DNA of 64,000 bases from Agaribacterium sp. ZY112. GTDB taxonomy: Bacteria; Pseudomonadota; Gammaproteobacteria; Pseudomonadales; Cellvibrionaceae. Position 1 is the first letter of the stretch, and every line of letters begins with the position of its first letter. Of this stretch, positions 15,555-26,900 are shown piece after piece. The translations under genes and the position numbers were made by a program. Where the stretch lies: NCBI RefSeq assembly GCF_041346925.1, contig NZ_CP166840.1, forward strand, positions 1,178,001 to 1,242,000, read 5' to 3'. The notes beneath the pieces were generated by a model, which worked only from the letters and a program-made list of their open reading frames with translations, made no database searches and was not told the origin of the DNA.

Positions 15555-17930
15555 TTATCTTGGTGGTCTAATGAATATGTTTATTCGGTCAGTATTTCCT
15601 TGATTATCAATAGCAATGAGTTCGTGCTTTCCTGTCTCATTTACTTCCAATTCCAGATAGGCCCCGCTTTCTGATTCTCCTATAAAGCGATTGTCATAAA
15701 ACCAGTGGATTTCTCCCTCTCCGCCTATAGCTTGTAATTTAATAAACAGACTACGCCGGTCTAGAGCTTGAAAAATGCTGTCCGCTTCAGGGGTGGCAAT
15801 ATTTATGGTTTGGCTTGTGGTCGAGACATTTCTTCCACATGAGGGATCTAGCTGTGGTAACTGCTCATCTAGGCTCCATTTTTTATTAAGCCAAGGTTCA
15901 CTTTCTCTTGGCCACCAAGCGATACTTGTCTGAGCCATATTTTCACTTGGGGTATTACAGCTCTTATCGACGCGGTTACCCGTTTTTGTATTGACCCAAT
16001 ACTTTAAAGGGTTTGGGTCTATGTCTTCTTTGGCTGGACTGCGAAGTGTTGGAGGAATTAGGTTGTTAATAACAAAGGCAGGAAGTGTACGGTGGCAGTG
16101 TCTTTTTTCAGTTGTTGTTTTTTCAAGACCTAAAGGCCAGCATATGATGGTGCTTTTCACACTATCTGGTTTTTGTATTTTATGTGATATACCACTATGT
16201 GCGTTAGCAATATTAAATAAAATAGGTAGTGCAGTTGTGGCTCCTAAATGCCCAGGGCTGGCTGTACCATCTGGGCGGCCTACCCAAACACCATAGCTAA
16301 AGTCCTTGTTAAAGCCTATTGCCCATGCATCTCGTGAACCGTAGCTGGTGCCTGTTTTCCAAGCTAAATTGTTCTCATGTTCGTAGATCATACTTGCGTT
16401 AAGGCGATCTGCACGTCTAGCAGAAGAGAGCATCGAATAAATAACCCATGCACTGCCCTTAGACATCATATAACTCCCTTTTTTATAAGGAGCGTCGTTG
16501 TTTAAAGCAGGCTCTTGCGACTTTTGATACAAAGAAAGCTCAATTACTTGGCCGCCATTTGCAAGGCCATGATAAAGGGTAACTAGTTGCCAAAGACTTG
16601 TCCCTACGCCGCCCAATGCAATGGCTAAACTTGGTTCGCCAGAAAATTGTAAGTCTACGCCTAGGTTCTTTAAGCTGTAGTAAAATGTTGCCGGTGTAAG
16701 TGCTTCTAATAATTGCACGGCAGGTAGGTTTAACGATGTTTGCAATGCCTTTGTTGCACTTACTGCCCCGGTGAAACGCTGGCTAAAATTAAGCGGTTTG
16801 TAGTCTCCATAAATCCTAGGTGTATTTAGCAGTAAGCTATTTGAGTGAATGATGCCTTGATCAATAGCTAAGCCGTAGATAAAAGGTTTTAGGGTTGATC
16901 CTGGTGATCGTATTCCCGTGACCATATCAACGTGGCTAAAGCGTGTTGGATCGGTGAAATCTGCAGAGCCAACATAGGCTCGTACCCGCCCTGTTTTATT
17001 TTCTACCACCAGGGCGGAAATAGAGGTTTGCTTGGGTAGGGATTGCACGTGTCCTGCTAAGTAGCTCTCAAGAGAGAGTTGTAGGTCAAAATCGATGGTG
17101 CTTCGAATAATGTTTTTATGCGCGTGCTCTTCCACTAAGCGCCTTGCAAGTAAGGGAGCATAGCGAGGTTTTGTATAAAGTTGAGAGTGTACATCTTCTA
17201 GTTTGGCAATCTCGGCTCGCTCGGCTTGCCAAACGTTTAAGTCAACCATGCGCTGTATGACTTTGTTTCTAGCGATAGCTGCTGCTTGTGCATGTCGGTC
17301 TGGTCGTAGGCGAGAAGGAGCTTGCGGTAAAACCACTAATAGTGCTGCTTCGGCATCAGTGAGTTCGTTGGCGTTTTTACCTAAATACTGAGCGCTTGCT
17401 GCTTGCACGCCTTCAACAGGGCCACCAAATGGGGCGTGGTTTATATAAAGCTCTAGAATGTCATTTTTCGAGTGGGTGAGCTCGAGCTGTATGGCTCTAA
17501 CTATTTGATAGAGTTTGCCAGATACATTGCGTGAATGAGGGTGGAATATACGTGCCACCTGCATAGACAGAGTTGACCCGCCTGAGCGAATGCAAGAGCA
17601 GAGTAGGTTCTGCCAGCTTGCACGTAAAAAAGCTATGGGGTTAACGCCTGGGTGCTTATAAAACCATTGGTCTTCATAGGCAAGTAGTACTTGGATATAG
17701 TTTTCCGAAACACTTTTTAGAGATGTTTCTTCTCTCCATACGCCATTGTGATCTGCAAAAGCGCGCAATACTCGACCATCACTCGCTTGCACAATTTTTG
17801 AGTAGCTTCTATCTAAAGGGTCATCAAAAAATGGAAATTGATGATTGGCTATAAAGGCAGAGATAATAAGAAATAAGCTACATGCAGCTATCCATAGGCA
17901 AATCTTTAGCTGCTTATTCAATAACTGCAT
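15555..17930 (-). CDS. pbpC: Penicillin-binding protein 1C, bifunctional peptidoglycan synthase
   Basis: 791 residues. One N-terminal membrane anchor (about 9-28), GT51 glycosyltransferase domain (about 55-225) with the catalytic Glu86 in YEDQWFYKHPGV and GGSTLSMQVAR, transpeptidase domain with SxxK at Ser345-Lys348 (PGSTLKPF) and KTGT at 525-528, and a C-terminal PBP1C domain ending at 791. It polymerises and cross-links peptidoglycan at the periplasmic face (family knowledge). It follows the alpha-2-macroglobulin gene by 32 bases, the well-known pbpC/a2m pairing. Confidence 0.95.
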   Translation of the reverse strand: MQLLNKQLKICLWIAACSLFLIISAFIANHQFPFFDDPLDRSYSKIVQASDGRVLRAFADHNGVWREETSLKSVSENYIQVLLAYEDQWFYKHPGVNPIAFLRASWQNLLCSCIRSGGSTLSMQVARIFHPHSRNVSGKLYQIVRAIQLELTHSKNDILELYINHAPFGGPVEGVQAASAQYLGKNANELTDAEAALLVVLPQAPSRLRPDRHAQAAAIARNKVIQRMVDLNVWQAERAEIAKLEDVHSQLYTKPRYAPLLARRLVEEHAHKNIIRSTIDFDLQLSLESYLAGHVQSLPKQTSISALVVENKTGRVRAYVGSADFTDPTRFSHVDMVTGIRSPGSTLKPFIYGLAIDQGIIHSNSLLLNTPRIYGDYKPLNFSQRFTGAVSATKALQTSLNLPAVQLLEALTPATFYYSLKNLGVDLQFSGEPSLAIALGGVGTSLWQLVTLYHGLANGGQVIELSLYQKSQEPALNNDAPYKKGSYMMSKGSAWVIYSMLSSARRADRLNASMIYEHENNLAWKTGTSYGSRDAWAIGFNKDFSYGVWVGRPDGTASPGHLGATTALPILFNIANAHSGISHKIQKPDSVKSTIICWPLGLEKTTTEKRHCHRTLPAFVINNLIPPTLRSPAKEDIDPNPLKYWVNTKTGNRVDKSCNTPSENMAQTSIAWWPRESEPWLNKKWSLDEQLPQLDPSCGRNVSTTSQTINIATPEADSIFQALDRRSLFIKLQAIGGEGEIHWFYDNRFIGESESGAYLELEVNETGKHELIAIDNQGNTDRINIFIRPPR

Positions 17931-17962
17931 GTTGGGCGCTTATCGTTTGAGGGCATCGTATA

Positions 17963-20900
17963 TTATTTAATGCTTATAAGATCAATTGTTTGACCAATAG
18001 CGTAAACCTCTGGGTCATACATATCTTCAACAAACGGTGGTGGCACTTTATAGCTTCCAGGTGTGACAGCCCTAGCCAGATAAAATATCTCGGCTTGGCT
18101 ATTCCATCCGAGATCAATCGCTGAAACAAAGCGGTCATCTCTATACTCTTGGTGCATAACCGTTGTTTTACTGCTCCAATGTGACAAAGTTTTATCTTCA
18201 ACAAGCCAGTCATCGAGCTTGGCCGAGCCACTTAAATTCTGGTTCTCTAATTCAAGTCCAGCAGGAATCAAATCAATTAACATTAAGTCTGGGCGCCTTC
18301 GTTCAGATTGAACACTCAAGCGTACGAGTACAAGCTCACCGGTCTTGAGCTGATCTGGGCTAATCGCCTTCCCTTTTTTGTCGTAGTAAGACCTGCTAAT
18401 TTTAAGGCCCAAATGCTCAACAGGCTCAGGCGCCGTATCTTGGTGGCCGATATAGTCGATGCTAACGTAAATTTCGTCATCACCTTCATTCTCTAGGCTG
18501 ACGCCATTTAGCAGTTCATCAGCGCCTAACAATCGGTTGTAGTTTTCTACTTGGTCAATTTCTTTTTTGGCGTTAGCGTAGTTAATACTTGCTTGCCATT
18601 TCCTATGTGTGTTTTTGTTAAGTTCTACCGAAGCCATAAAGACAGCGTTACGCTCTTGTGTGCTTAAATATTTACGGCTTTTCAAGTCATTTGCTAAATC
18701 TATACTGGCTGAAAAAACAAAGTCAGTTTTATAGTCATTTTTTAGAAGCGCACGAATAATAAGGGCTTGATCTCGAATAATGCTACCGTAGTCACCTAGA
18801 TAGCTAGAGTCACGTAAGGGTTTGCTCATCGCGTAATCAAATACTTCGCTGGCGAGTTTTTTGTCACCTTGATTCTTTAAAGCAATGGATAGTTGCACAA
18901 GAGGCAAGCGGCTAGCAGAGTTGCTCTTTTGTTGTGCAAGAGAGCGTAAATGGCCTAAATTTGCTTGCTGGCTTTGTGATAAGACATAACCTGCATAGGC
19001 ACGATAGGCAAATTTATAGTGATTGGGATTTTCACTCCATCGACTGGAATAAGCGTAGTTAGATTTTAAATACTCTTGCAAGCGCTTAGTCACTTTTCTG
19101 TGGAAGCTGTTTTCAACCTTAAACCCTTGTTCTTTAGCATCGCTTAGAAATTCCGCGACATAACTGGTTAGCCAGTGTTCTTCATGAGCGCTGTCACTCG
19201 ACCATAGCCCAAAACCACCGTTGGCTTTTTGCTTTTTCTCTATTCGCTCTAAGCCGTCTGCAAAGTTTTGAAGTTGTGTCTTTTTTGTATTGTTATCAAT
19301 ACTGAGTTTTCTTAGATAGTCTTCGTCAGCATATATCCAAGGGTATGTGCTACTTGTAGATTGCTCTAAGCAGCCGTAAGGATAGCGAAGCAAACCACGC
19401 AGTTGCTTGCGTTCTTGAAGGTCGATCTTACTGGATGCGCTTATTGCAAGTTCAATACTTTCAGGGATATAAGGCTCAAGTTCCTCCTTGCTTACAGCAA
19501 TGCTTTGCCCTTTGTTAAGGCGTTTATTTTTGCTGTGAGTAATAGCAGGGTAAGCTGCCCTCGTATTGAGTTTCCATTCTCTTTCTATGGGGTAGTCGTC
19601 TATACCAGTGACGCTCAAGCTAATTGTTGATTGACTGTCACTCGCATTAACACTAAAAGGAAAGCTCAAGGTTTTTTTCTTTTGGTCTTCAAGCTCAAAT
19701 TTATGGCTTTTTATAGGCATAGCGATGGGCTCACTTGCACTGAGAGTGACATTCAGTGTTTGTGTTTGACCGCTCAGGTTATTTAAATCTAGCGCTAATG
19801 TTGATTTGTCTCCCCAAGCAACAAATCTTGGCATAGAAAGTTGTGTCACCAGAGGCGCAGCAATAGTGACCTCCGAGTCAGCATGGCCAAAATGATGCTC
19901 ATTAAATGCCACTGCCATGATTTTAAGGCGGCCATTGAAGTCAGGAATATCGAGTTCGATCGTGGCTTTACCATTAATTACCTCAACGGGTGTTTTGAAT
20001 AGTGAAACAATCTGAACCTCAGACTGACCTTTTTTTCCTCCTCGGCTAAGCTCCCCTGCGTCACCACCAAAACGTAGCGTGGCGAGCTTGTTGTTATTGA
20101 GCTTGATGATCTGGTTATACATATCGACTGAATCGACTTGATAGCGTCGTGGGCCGAAGAAAAACTTAGCCGGTTGTGGGGTTTCATAATCGGTAATATT
20201 AAGAATACCCATATCAACGGCAGCAATGGTTAGCCAAAGTTTCTCGTTTGGTTTATGGTTTTCTACATCAATATCAAAGCTGACCTTCTGGTTGGGTAGC
20301 CATTTTTCTGGGCTTTTTATAGCCATGTTGATTTTTCTATCCTCTCTGTTGAGAGGAAGGTGGATTAAGCCCATTGCTCGGTCGGGTGTTATTTTTTCTT
20401 TGTTTTGTGCTGCTTGAATCTGCATAACAGAAATATAAATATCATGTCTGTCCCAATTTTTTTGAATTGGAATAGTAACTTCAGATCCATTCTTAGTGAC
20501 CTTTAAACGCTGGCTCCATAATAGGCGGTCAGACTCGACTCTAATAATGGCCTCGCCATCCGAAGGTGGCAGCACGCTAAGTGTTAAGTTGTCACCTACA
20601 GAGTAACTTTCTTTGTCTAGTGCAAGGCTAACTTTGTCCGGCCTAACAAGTTCTGTACCTTCATTAGCTTTTCGCCACCAAGAATACCAATCTTTACCAG
20701 CCTGAAAACTATAACTGCTAATTAGCCCGCTGCTGCTGTCGGTTATTTCTAAGCGATAATGACCGTGATCTACGGGGATACTTAAGGTAAGCTCGTCACC
20801 AGTTAATACCTCCTGGCTACTGTAAACGGCATATTCGCTTTCATTGTATTGGTAGTGCCATCCACGGCTATTATTGTATTGCCAGTAGTACTGTCGGTCT

Positions 20901-22966
20901 TTTCTAATCAGTACGGCATGTAATTCGCTGTTGTCTGTAAGGCGTTGCTTACCATTGGTTTTTATAATTGAAAATTCTGCATTACTATTGGCAGTCGCTC
21001 GATCTTTAAATGAAGGGCGTATGCCTACTAATTCTTGAGCGGGTAATGCGCTAACACTATAATAGCGGCTGGTTGGTCTACCGCCAGATTCATAGAGGCT
21101 GCCCAGTATTTTAAAGTTCAAAGGTGTTTTTGCTGGCTGCCATGTTGAGGGGATTGAAAGTTGGGTTTTTCCCGATTGATCTAGAATCAAGCCTTCAATA
21201 TCAAAATCTTTATTCCACTGCTCTTCATTTTCATTGCCAAAATAGTACTTATCAAATAGTTCAAAAGGATGGCGATCAACACTAATTCTGATGCTGGCAT
21301 CGAATTTATTATCCGCAGCGGGCGCTCCGTAGAGGTAGTCACCTTGAACATCAACTAAGATATCTTCCTGGGTACTGAAAATAGATTTCTTGTTTTCTGG
21401 GTTGAAGCTTAGTTTTAAGCGTTCTGGGATGAATTCTTCAACCTTAAATGAGTATTTTTCTACTTTATTACTTAAGCCTTTAATCTCTAGCGACCAATTA
21501 CCCGTTTTTGCGTTTAGGCCGATAGAGTAAGTCTTGTGGAAGTAGCCTTTTTCATCACCATGCCATGTGAAGTTTTTAACTACTTTTCCATCACCGCCGA
21601 TGAGCTTGGCTTTTAATGGAAATAATTGCCCTAGCTCACCATCATAATTTCTCAGTAATGCGTTAAAGTTAATGGTGTCGCCCGGTCGGTATAGGTCTCT
21701 TTCACTGTAAATAAATATTTCATGGCTTTTAAAAATACGCTTTGCTGTTTGAAAGTCGGATAAATCTAAAGCCGCGCCACGAAGGTTCACTAACGAATAG
21801 GAATCTTTATACGATGCAACAAGATAGCGTGCTGATTTTTTCAGGCCACGTATTTCCGTTTCACCTTCTTTGTTGCTTCTTGCTTGAGCCAGCCTTACGC
21901 CTTTTTGGTCTAAGACCGATAGCTGTACGCCATTTAGCGCTTGGCTTGTGCTAAGGCTGTTGGTCGATACTTGCAGGCTGTTTCTATATTTTCTAACGTG
22001 TAAGCCAATGTCCGTCACCATAAAGTAAGTCACTTTAAAGTTATCTAGATAGCTGCCTGGAACTGACATAACGGCCAGATAGATACCTGGCTCTGAAATG
22101 GCTTTAATCTCATGCAAGGGGATGTTTACAGTACGGCGTTTGTTTTTTTCTTTGGTTAGTTCAAAGCGTCCAGAATAAACATAGTCTGCAGGTTTTACGG
22201 CGTTGTTTAAACTGTAGCGATAAAGTTGGCTACTATTGCCTACGCTGCTCACGAGTTTGGGAATGTCTTTATCTTTAATGCGATGAAAGTCGATGTTGAC
22301 TTCAGCAATATTCAATGTGGTGACGGGTAGACCAGAGTGTAAATTTAGAGGTAAAAAACGATCGGTAGAAGCAAAGCTAACGGAGGGTATAGCATCTCGT
22401 GTGAGTATGGTTCGGCTATCACTTGAGTGCAGTGATAGTCCGGTTACGGCTTTGATCTTCCAGTGAACATTGACGGTGTAGTGTGTCTTAGGCTGAACGT
22501 TTTCAAAATAAGCTACCTTGCCTGAGTCACTTAATACCCAGCTACCATCGACCTTGTCAGCATTACTTTCAACTGATAGGTGTGAAGTAAAGTTTTTACT
22601 TTTATCGATAGGAACAGAAAAAGTAACAGCAAGGGCGCTGCCGTCATCATAAGTTCGTTCAGAAATATCTGAGATGAAAAAATCCATACCGGCATATCGT
22701 TTTTTCTCCTTGGCGGCATTTTCTTCTGGGCTTAATTTAGGCTGGTCTGCCTCTGCCTCTGCCTCTGCCTCTGCCTCTGCCTCTGCCTCTGCCTCTGCCT
22801 CTGCCTCTGCCTCTGCCTCTGCCGGTTTTTGATTGTCGGTGTTATACAGTTCAGGTGCAGGGGAATGAATCTTGTTTGTCTCAGTTGTTTTGTTGTCACT
22901 GCTGTCACATGCACTTATGCACATAAAAAGAATCAGTAAGCAGGATTTGATTGTGCGGATAGGCAT
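17963..22966 (-). CDS. yfhM: Bacterial alpha-2-macroglobulin lipoprotein (YfhM-like), thioester type
   Basis: 1667 residues from ATG 22966, chosen for the AGGAGG six bases upstream and the immediate lipoprotein signal MPIRTIKSCLLILFMCISAC; a longer frame to 23029 lacks both. After the lipobox Cys come a linker and 13 Glu-Ala dipeptides encoded by a hexamer repeat, then the macroglobulin-like MG domains. The thioester motif YGCLEQS is present (Cys at about residue 1199). Bacterial A2Ms trap attacking proteases in the periplasm by bait cleavage and covalent capture, working with PBP1C to protect damaged cell wall (family knowledge). It is in an operon with pbpC. Confidence 0.94.
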   Translation of the reverse strand: MPIRTIKSCLLILFMCISACDSSDNKTTETNKIHSPAPELYNTDNQKPAEAEAEAEAEAEAEAEAEAEAEAEADQPKLSPEENAAKEKKRYAGMDFFISDISERTYDDGSALAVTFSVPIDKSKNFTSHLSVESNADKVDGSWVLSDSGKVAYFENVQPKTHYTVNVHWKIKAVTGLSLHSSDSRTILTRDAIPSVSFASTDRFLPLNLHSGLPVTTLNIAEVNIDFHRIKDKDIPKLVSSVGNSSQLYRYSLNNAVKPADYVYSGRFELTKEKNKRRTVNIPLHEIKAISEPGIYLAVMSVPGSYLDNFKVTYFMVTDIGLHVRKYRNSLQVSTNSLSTSQALNGVQLSVLDQKGVRLAQARSNKEGETEIRGLKKSARYLVASYKDSYSLVNLRGAALDLSDFQTAKRIFKSHEIFIYSERDLYRPGDTINFNALLRNYDGELGQLFPLKAKLIGGDGKVVKNFTWHGDEKGYFHKTYSIGLNAKTGNWSLEIKGLSNKVEKYSFKVEEFIPERLKLSFNPENKKSIFSTQEDILVDVQGDYLYGAPAADNKFDASIRISVDRHPFELFDKYYFGNENEEQWNKDFDIEGLILDQSGKTQLSIPSTWQPAKTPLNFKILGSLYESGGRPTSRYYSVSALPAQELVGIRPSFKDRATANSNAEFSIIKTNGKQRLTDNSELHAVLIRKDRQYYWQYNNSRGWHYQYNESEYAVYSSQEVLTGDELTLSIPVDHGHYRLEITDSSSGLISSYSFQAGKDWYSWWRKANEGTELVRPDKVSLALDKESYSVGDNLTLSVLPPSDGEAIIRVESDRLLWSQRLKVTKNGSEVTIPIQKNWDRHDIYISVMQIQAAQNKEKITPDRAMGLIHLPLNREDRKINMAIKSPEKWLPNQKVSFDIDVENHKPNEKLWLTIAAVDMGILNITDYETPQPAKFFFGPRRYQVDSVDMYNQIIKLNNNKLATLRFGGDAGELSRGGKKGQSEVQIVSLFKTPVEVINGKATIELDIPDFNGRLKIMAVAFNEHHFGHADSEVTIAAPLVTQLSMPRFVAWGDKSTLALDLNNLSGQTQTLNVTLSASEPIAMPIKSHKFELEDQKKKTLSFPFSVNASDSQSTISLSVTGIDDYPIEREWKLNTRAAYPAITHSKNKRLNKGQSIAVSKEELEPYIPESIELAISASSKIDLQERKQLRGLLRYPYGCLEQSTSSTYPWIYADEDYLRKLSIDNNTKKTQLQNFADGLERIEKKQKANGGFGLWSSDSAHEEHWLTSYVAEFLSDAKEQGFKVENSFHRKVTKRLQEYLKSNYAYSSRWSENPNHYKFAYRAYAGYVLSQSQQANLGHLRSLAQQKSNSASRLPLVQLSIALKNQGDKKLASEVFDYAMSKPLRDSSYLGDYGSIIRDQALIIRALLKNDYKTDFVFSASIDLANDLKSRKYLSTQERNAVFMASVELNKNTHRKWQASINYANAKKEIDQVENYNRLLGADELLNGVSLENEGDDEIYVSIDYIGHQDTAPEPVEHLGLKISRSYYDKKGKAISPDQLKTGELVLVRLSVQSERRRPDLMLIDLIPAGLELENQNLSGSAKLDDWLVEDKTLSHWSSKTTVMHQEYRDDRFVSAIDLGWNSQAEIFYLARAVTPGSYKVPPPFVEDMYDPEVYAIGQTIDLISIK
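22746..22823. repeat. Hexanucleotide tandem repeat, 13 copies of TCTGCC
   Basis: Thirteen uninterrupted copies (78 bases) of TCTGCC (GGCAGA on the coding strand), encoding (Glu-Ala)n in the linker just after the lipid anchor of the alpha-2-macroglobulin. The unit is a multiple of three, so slippage changes linker length without breaking the frame. Confidence 0.97.
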
Positions 22967-22972
22967 GGTCTC

Positions 22973-22978
22973 CCTCCT
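22973..22978 (-). promoter_or_regulatory. Ribosome binding site that fixes the macroglobulin start
   Basis: AGGAGG on the minus strand six bases before ATG 22966. It selects this start over the ATG and longer frames upstream. Confidence 0.75.
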
Positions 22979-23095
22979 GGAGATAGTAGGCCGACGGATG
23001 TAGTTGGGCTCATCCATTCTTAATATCAATAGCCTTGCATTATACAGTAAGAGTTAGGCTTCGATATAAGCTAGGAGCTTGGTTTATCGCTGATA

Positions 23096-23848
23096 TTATA
23101 GGCCGCTTAAGCTTCTACCTGTTGTTAAATAATGGGCCCAATCATTTCTATTTCTACGCAGCGCATCACTGGCCGCTTTGTGGTGTTGATAGGCTATTTT
23201 ACGGTTTTGAACATGCCAAGCACCTTTGCTCTTTTCAAGAATACAGTAGCTAGCATGGGGGCTAAAATTTTCTATTGAATGAGGTCTGGGCTCATCATCG
23301 TTATAGGCAGGCAAACCAACACTACCCGGGTTAATAATTAATTGCTGGCTGCTGGTAAGTACTGTTCTCGGTTGATGAGAGTGACCACATAGAATAACTT
23401 GGGAGGTTTCACCATCAAGTAGCTTGATTATATCGGTGTCACTCCGTAAAAGAGCGTGACCACTTTCAATATTCTCAAGTAGGTAGATTAAGTCATTTGT
23501 TGGCGTGCCGTGACATAAAAATACTTGCTCGTTCAATTGCAAACTTGCCGGTAAGCTTTGCATCCACTGCAATGCTTCTGCTCCTAGATCTTGAAGAATA
23601 AACGCTAAGGTTGAGTTCGAATCTATGTCAGTTTGAAGGGCTTGGTAAATTTGCCTATCTTGATTGCCTTTTATCGTAATTAACTCATGCTGCATAAGCA
23701 GTTCATAGGTGGCTTGTGGAGCAATAGGACCGTAAAGAATGTCGCCAAGGTTGACGCATAGATCTACGCCTTGTTTGTTAATGTCAGATAATACCGCATC
23801 AAGTGCATAAACATTGCTGTGTATATCTGATATAGCGGAAATTTTCAC
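23096..23848 (-). CDS. Calcineurin-like metallophosphoesterase (YfcE/MJ0936-like)
   Basis: 250 residues, cytoplasmic. Metal-binding motifs are in order: SDIHSN (D-x-H, residues 7-11), NLGDILYGP (G-D), KGNQDR (G-N-x-D), then FLCHGTPTN and LCGHSHQPR (G-H-x-H), followed by INPGSVGLPAYND. This is the small single-domain phosphodiesterase group that acts on model phosphodiesters; the physiological substrate is unknown. It is between the DUF3857 gene (upstream by 55 bases, same strand) and the divergent gap before the macroglobulin gene. Confidence 0.88.
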   Translation of the reverse strand: MKISAISDIHSNVYALDAVLSDINKQGVDLCVNLGDILYGPIAPQATYELLMQHELITIKGNQDRQIYQALQTDIDSNSTLAFILQDLGAEALQWMQSLPASLQLNEQVFLCHGTPTNDLIYLLENIESGHALLRSDTDIIKLLDGETSQVILCGHSHQPRTVLTSSQQLIINPGSVGLPAYNDDEPRPHSIENFSPHASYCILEKSKGAWHVQNRKIAYQHHKAASDALRRNRNDWAHYLTTGRSLSGL

Positions 23849-23903
23849 GGTAGTCTCTTGGTTCGTTGGTTGATTTTATGTCAAGGCTAGTAACTCTTTG
23901 TTT

Positions 23904-26900
23904 TTATTTAACATAGTTTTTGTCTACTTTTATTATTCTTCCATATTTGTCAAAGGCTTCCTTTATGGATGTTTTTGATAGCATTTTATTATAATAGTCC
24001 TCTTCTTCGAGGTTGAGGTCGCCTGATTTTTTAAGTCTTTTTTTGCTTATAAATAATGGTATCGCAGAAGATCTCTGGGTTGGATTGTTTAATCGGTCAA
24101 TGATTGTTGATTCAAATAGATCGTCATTCTGGGTGCAGGCAAGAGCCCTGCTATAAGCTGCTATGTTTTTATTTTTAATCTTGCTCATGTTGTTGATAAT
24201 GGCTTTGGATTCTTCTTTTTTGTTTAATTTATAAAGTGCACAGGATCGAGATAGATCTATAAACATTTGTCCATATTCGCTAGCATATTCTCGGTTTATG
24301 GTTTTGGTGAATTCTAATGCTTCTTTATATTTTCCTTGCCCTATTAAAATTATGGACTGGTTTATTCTCATATTTATAGAGTCTGGAAAGTCACTGATAG
24401 GGAGCGATGTGATTCGATTAAGAATATTGATGGCCTCATCGTGCTTGCCAATATCATTAAGGAGATATGCGTATGAGTTTACAAGCCAAAAGGCATCCTT
24501 TCCTTCTGCTTCAATACTATCCCAGTCTTCAATGTAAGGCTTTGCTGTTTTGATGGCGTCGACCATTCTTCCTGATGTGTGTAGCGCGTCGACATAGGCT
24601 GCAATTTTTATATAATTTTTTCTGTCATTATGAAATTCAGTTTTAGTAATTTCTATGTTTCTGTTGATTGCAACGCTTAGATCTTTGCCTGCATAATCTT
24701 CAATTAGAGGCCATAGTTTTTTGTATTTTTTGTTGGTCATTAATTTAAGTAAGCTGTAAGGGCTTATGATCTTTTCAATATATGGCTTTGCTTCATCTAT
24801 GCTGTCTTGTGGGTTTTCAAAATCTAGTGATTTAATGGCTCTTTCGTAAATCCATTCGTCGTCTTCACTACTTTTATAGTTGGCTTTTGCAAGTTTAAGT
24901 GCAAGTTCATCAAATAAGCCATCTTTGTCATTTTCGGATAGCTTTATATTTAATTCATATAAAGATTTACTTCTGATTCCGCTAGCACTATTAGGGTGTT
25001 CTTGTGCTAAAAGAGTTAGAACTGAAGATTCTTTTTCTGGTTCATTTTTTTGACGATATATTCCAGCCATTAAGAAGTAGGTGGTGGGGAGATCTCTATA
25101 TAGTGGTAATGCTTCTTCTAGGGCTATTATTCCAGAGGTTTTACGATTAAGTGATATAAGCACTTCGCCGCGCATAGTTTGTATTAGGCCGCGAAGCCTA
25201 TTCTTCTCAGTTACTTCCTTTTCAAGGCCGTTAAGGATTTTTAGCGACTCATACAGTTTTTTATCGTTAAACAATAGGAACGATTCTGTGATTTGATCTT
25301 CATAAGGGGTGATGGTGTCTTGTTTAATTTTAAATATACCAGATAGACTTTGTTGGACTTGATCAACATGGAAATTAAGATTGGCATTTTCATTTATTTT
25401 TTCAGATAATTTGATCGCTTTAATTGATTCATTAGCACTAATGGAGGAAGAGTTGTTAACTACTTGGAAATCGATTTTTAGTGTTTCTTTGTTTGCCATA
25501 AAGGTGCGCTTAAAGAAACCACTGTCGATCTTTTCAATGGTTGGAGCTATGCCTAAAGGCCTGTGGCCAGGAAGTGTAATTGTAATTTGATGGGCGCGGT
25601 TGGTTAAGTAAGGCATGAGTAGTTCAGTGCGACGGCTAGTTTGGCTTGGTTGGTAGAATAAACCGTTTACAGCCCATGCATTAAGAGATATTTCTTTCTT
25701 TATTTCGAGTTTTTCAGCTTGTTCTTGACTTAAGAAGAATGCCCCTTTGATGATAATAACGTTCTTGTCAATATCATCATCAATACTGATGGGGGACTTA
25801 ATATCAATGCCATTAAATGTACCGTTATAATAATTTAAGTAACTTCTTTGATATTCTTCAAGCGACTGTGATGCAATTAGCCTTCTTTCAGAATCTGCTT
25901 CGTAGCCCCTATAGGTGGTTATGATCTCGAGGTCTAGCCCCGAATTCCCTTCCTCTGGTATAAGAAAGTTTTCCTGAGCATACAGTGTTGGTGAAGTAGG
26001 TGCTATTGTTTCGATTTTTTCTAAACCGTTCTTCTTACCGCCAATAGGTAGGCCGTAATCATATGCAGGTTGTTCTATATTGCTTCCTCTACCGCCTTGA
26101 TAGCTAAGTGTAGGGTCTAGCCAGAAGACTTCATTTTTTATCTTTACCTTTACGATGGCATGATTGAATGCAAATGGCGAAGGAAGTTCTTGGGGCAAGC
26201 CTGGGCCCATATTGTAATTGACTAAAGCAGGCCATGCTTTGATGTTTAGGTTTTTAAGTGCGGCAACTAAAAGCATGCTCTTATCTTTGCAGTCACCATA
26301 GCCGCGTCTAAGTACTTCTTCTGGTGGGCGAGGGACGTGTGACCCTAGTCCAATTTCGATACCTACATAACGAATTTCTTTTTGTACTAGTCGTAGTGCC
26401 TCTGTCATCTGGTCTTTCGGAGCAGGCCACTTTTTTCTAATGGTTTTAAGTTGTTGCTTGAAATTATCTGGAAGTTCACTACTTATTTTATAATAAGGCT
26501 CGGCCCATGATTGAATATCCTCCCATTTATTCATAGTGGATAGAGATACTGTGGGCCAACTGTAAACCCATGCTGGCGTCCCTTCTTCAGCGGGTATGGG
26601 ATTAGGGTCTGAGACCGTCCAGGAATAAGTTCTGTTGTTTTCTTCTTCGGTGATTTCTGGCTCTATATCGGTTAAAAAATTCTTGGTATTAAGGTGCCTA
26701 TCTTTTGGCCATATCAATTTATATCGAGACTCGCCAACTGGTACAGACCAGCCCAGAGTTATTGTGTCAAAAAACTCTCCTGGCCATAACTTGTATTTCA
26801 CTCGTCCAGATACGGCGTAATCGATAATGTCCCCTTTACGCACATCATCTAGTACTATCAGTGCGGTAAGGTTGCCATCAATGATATCTGTGTCTAGCTC

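Noticed and set aside
22746-22823. CRISPR-like array
   Set aside because: The unit is a 6-bp perfect tandem repeat inside a coding region, with no spacers.
22732-22914. Minus-strand ORF rich in Arg-Gln repeats in another frame of the macroglobulin gene
   Set aside because: It is an out-of-frame translation of the hexamer repeat.
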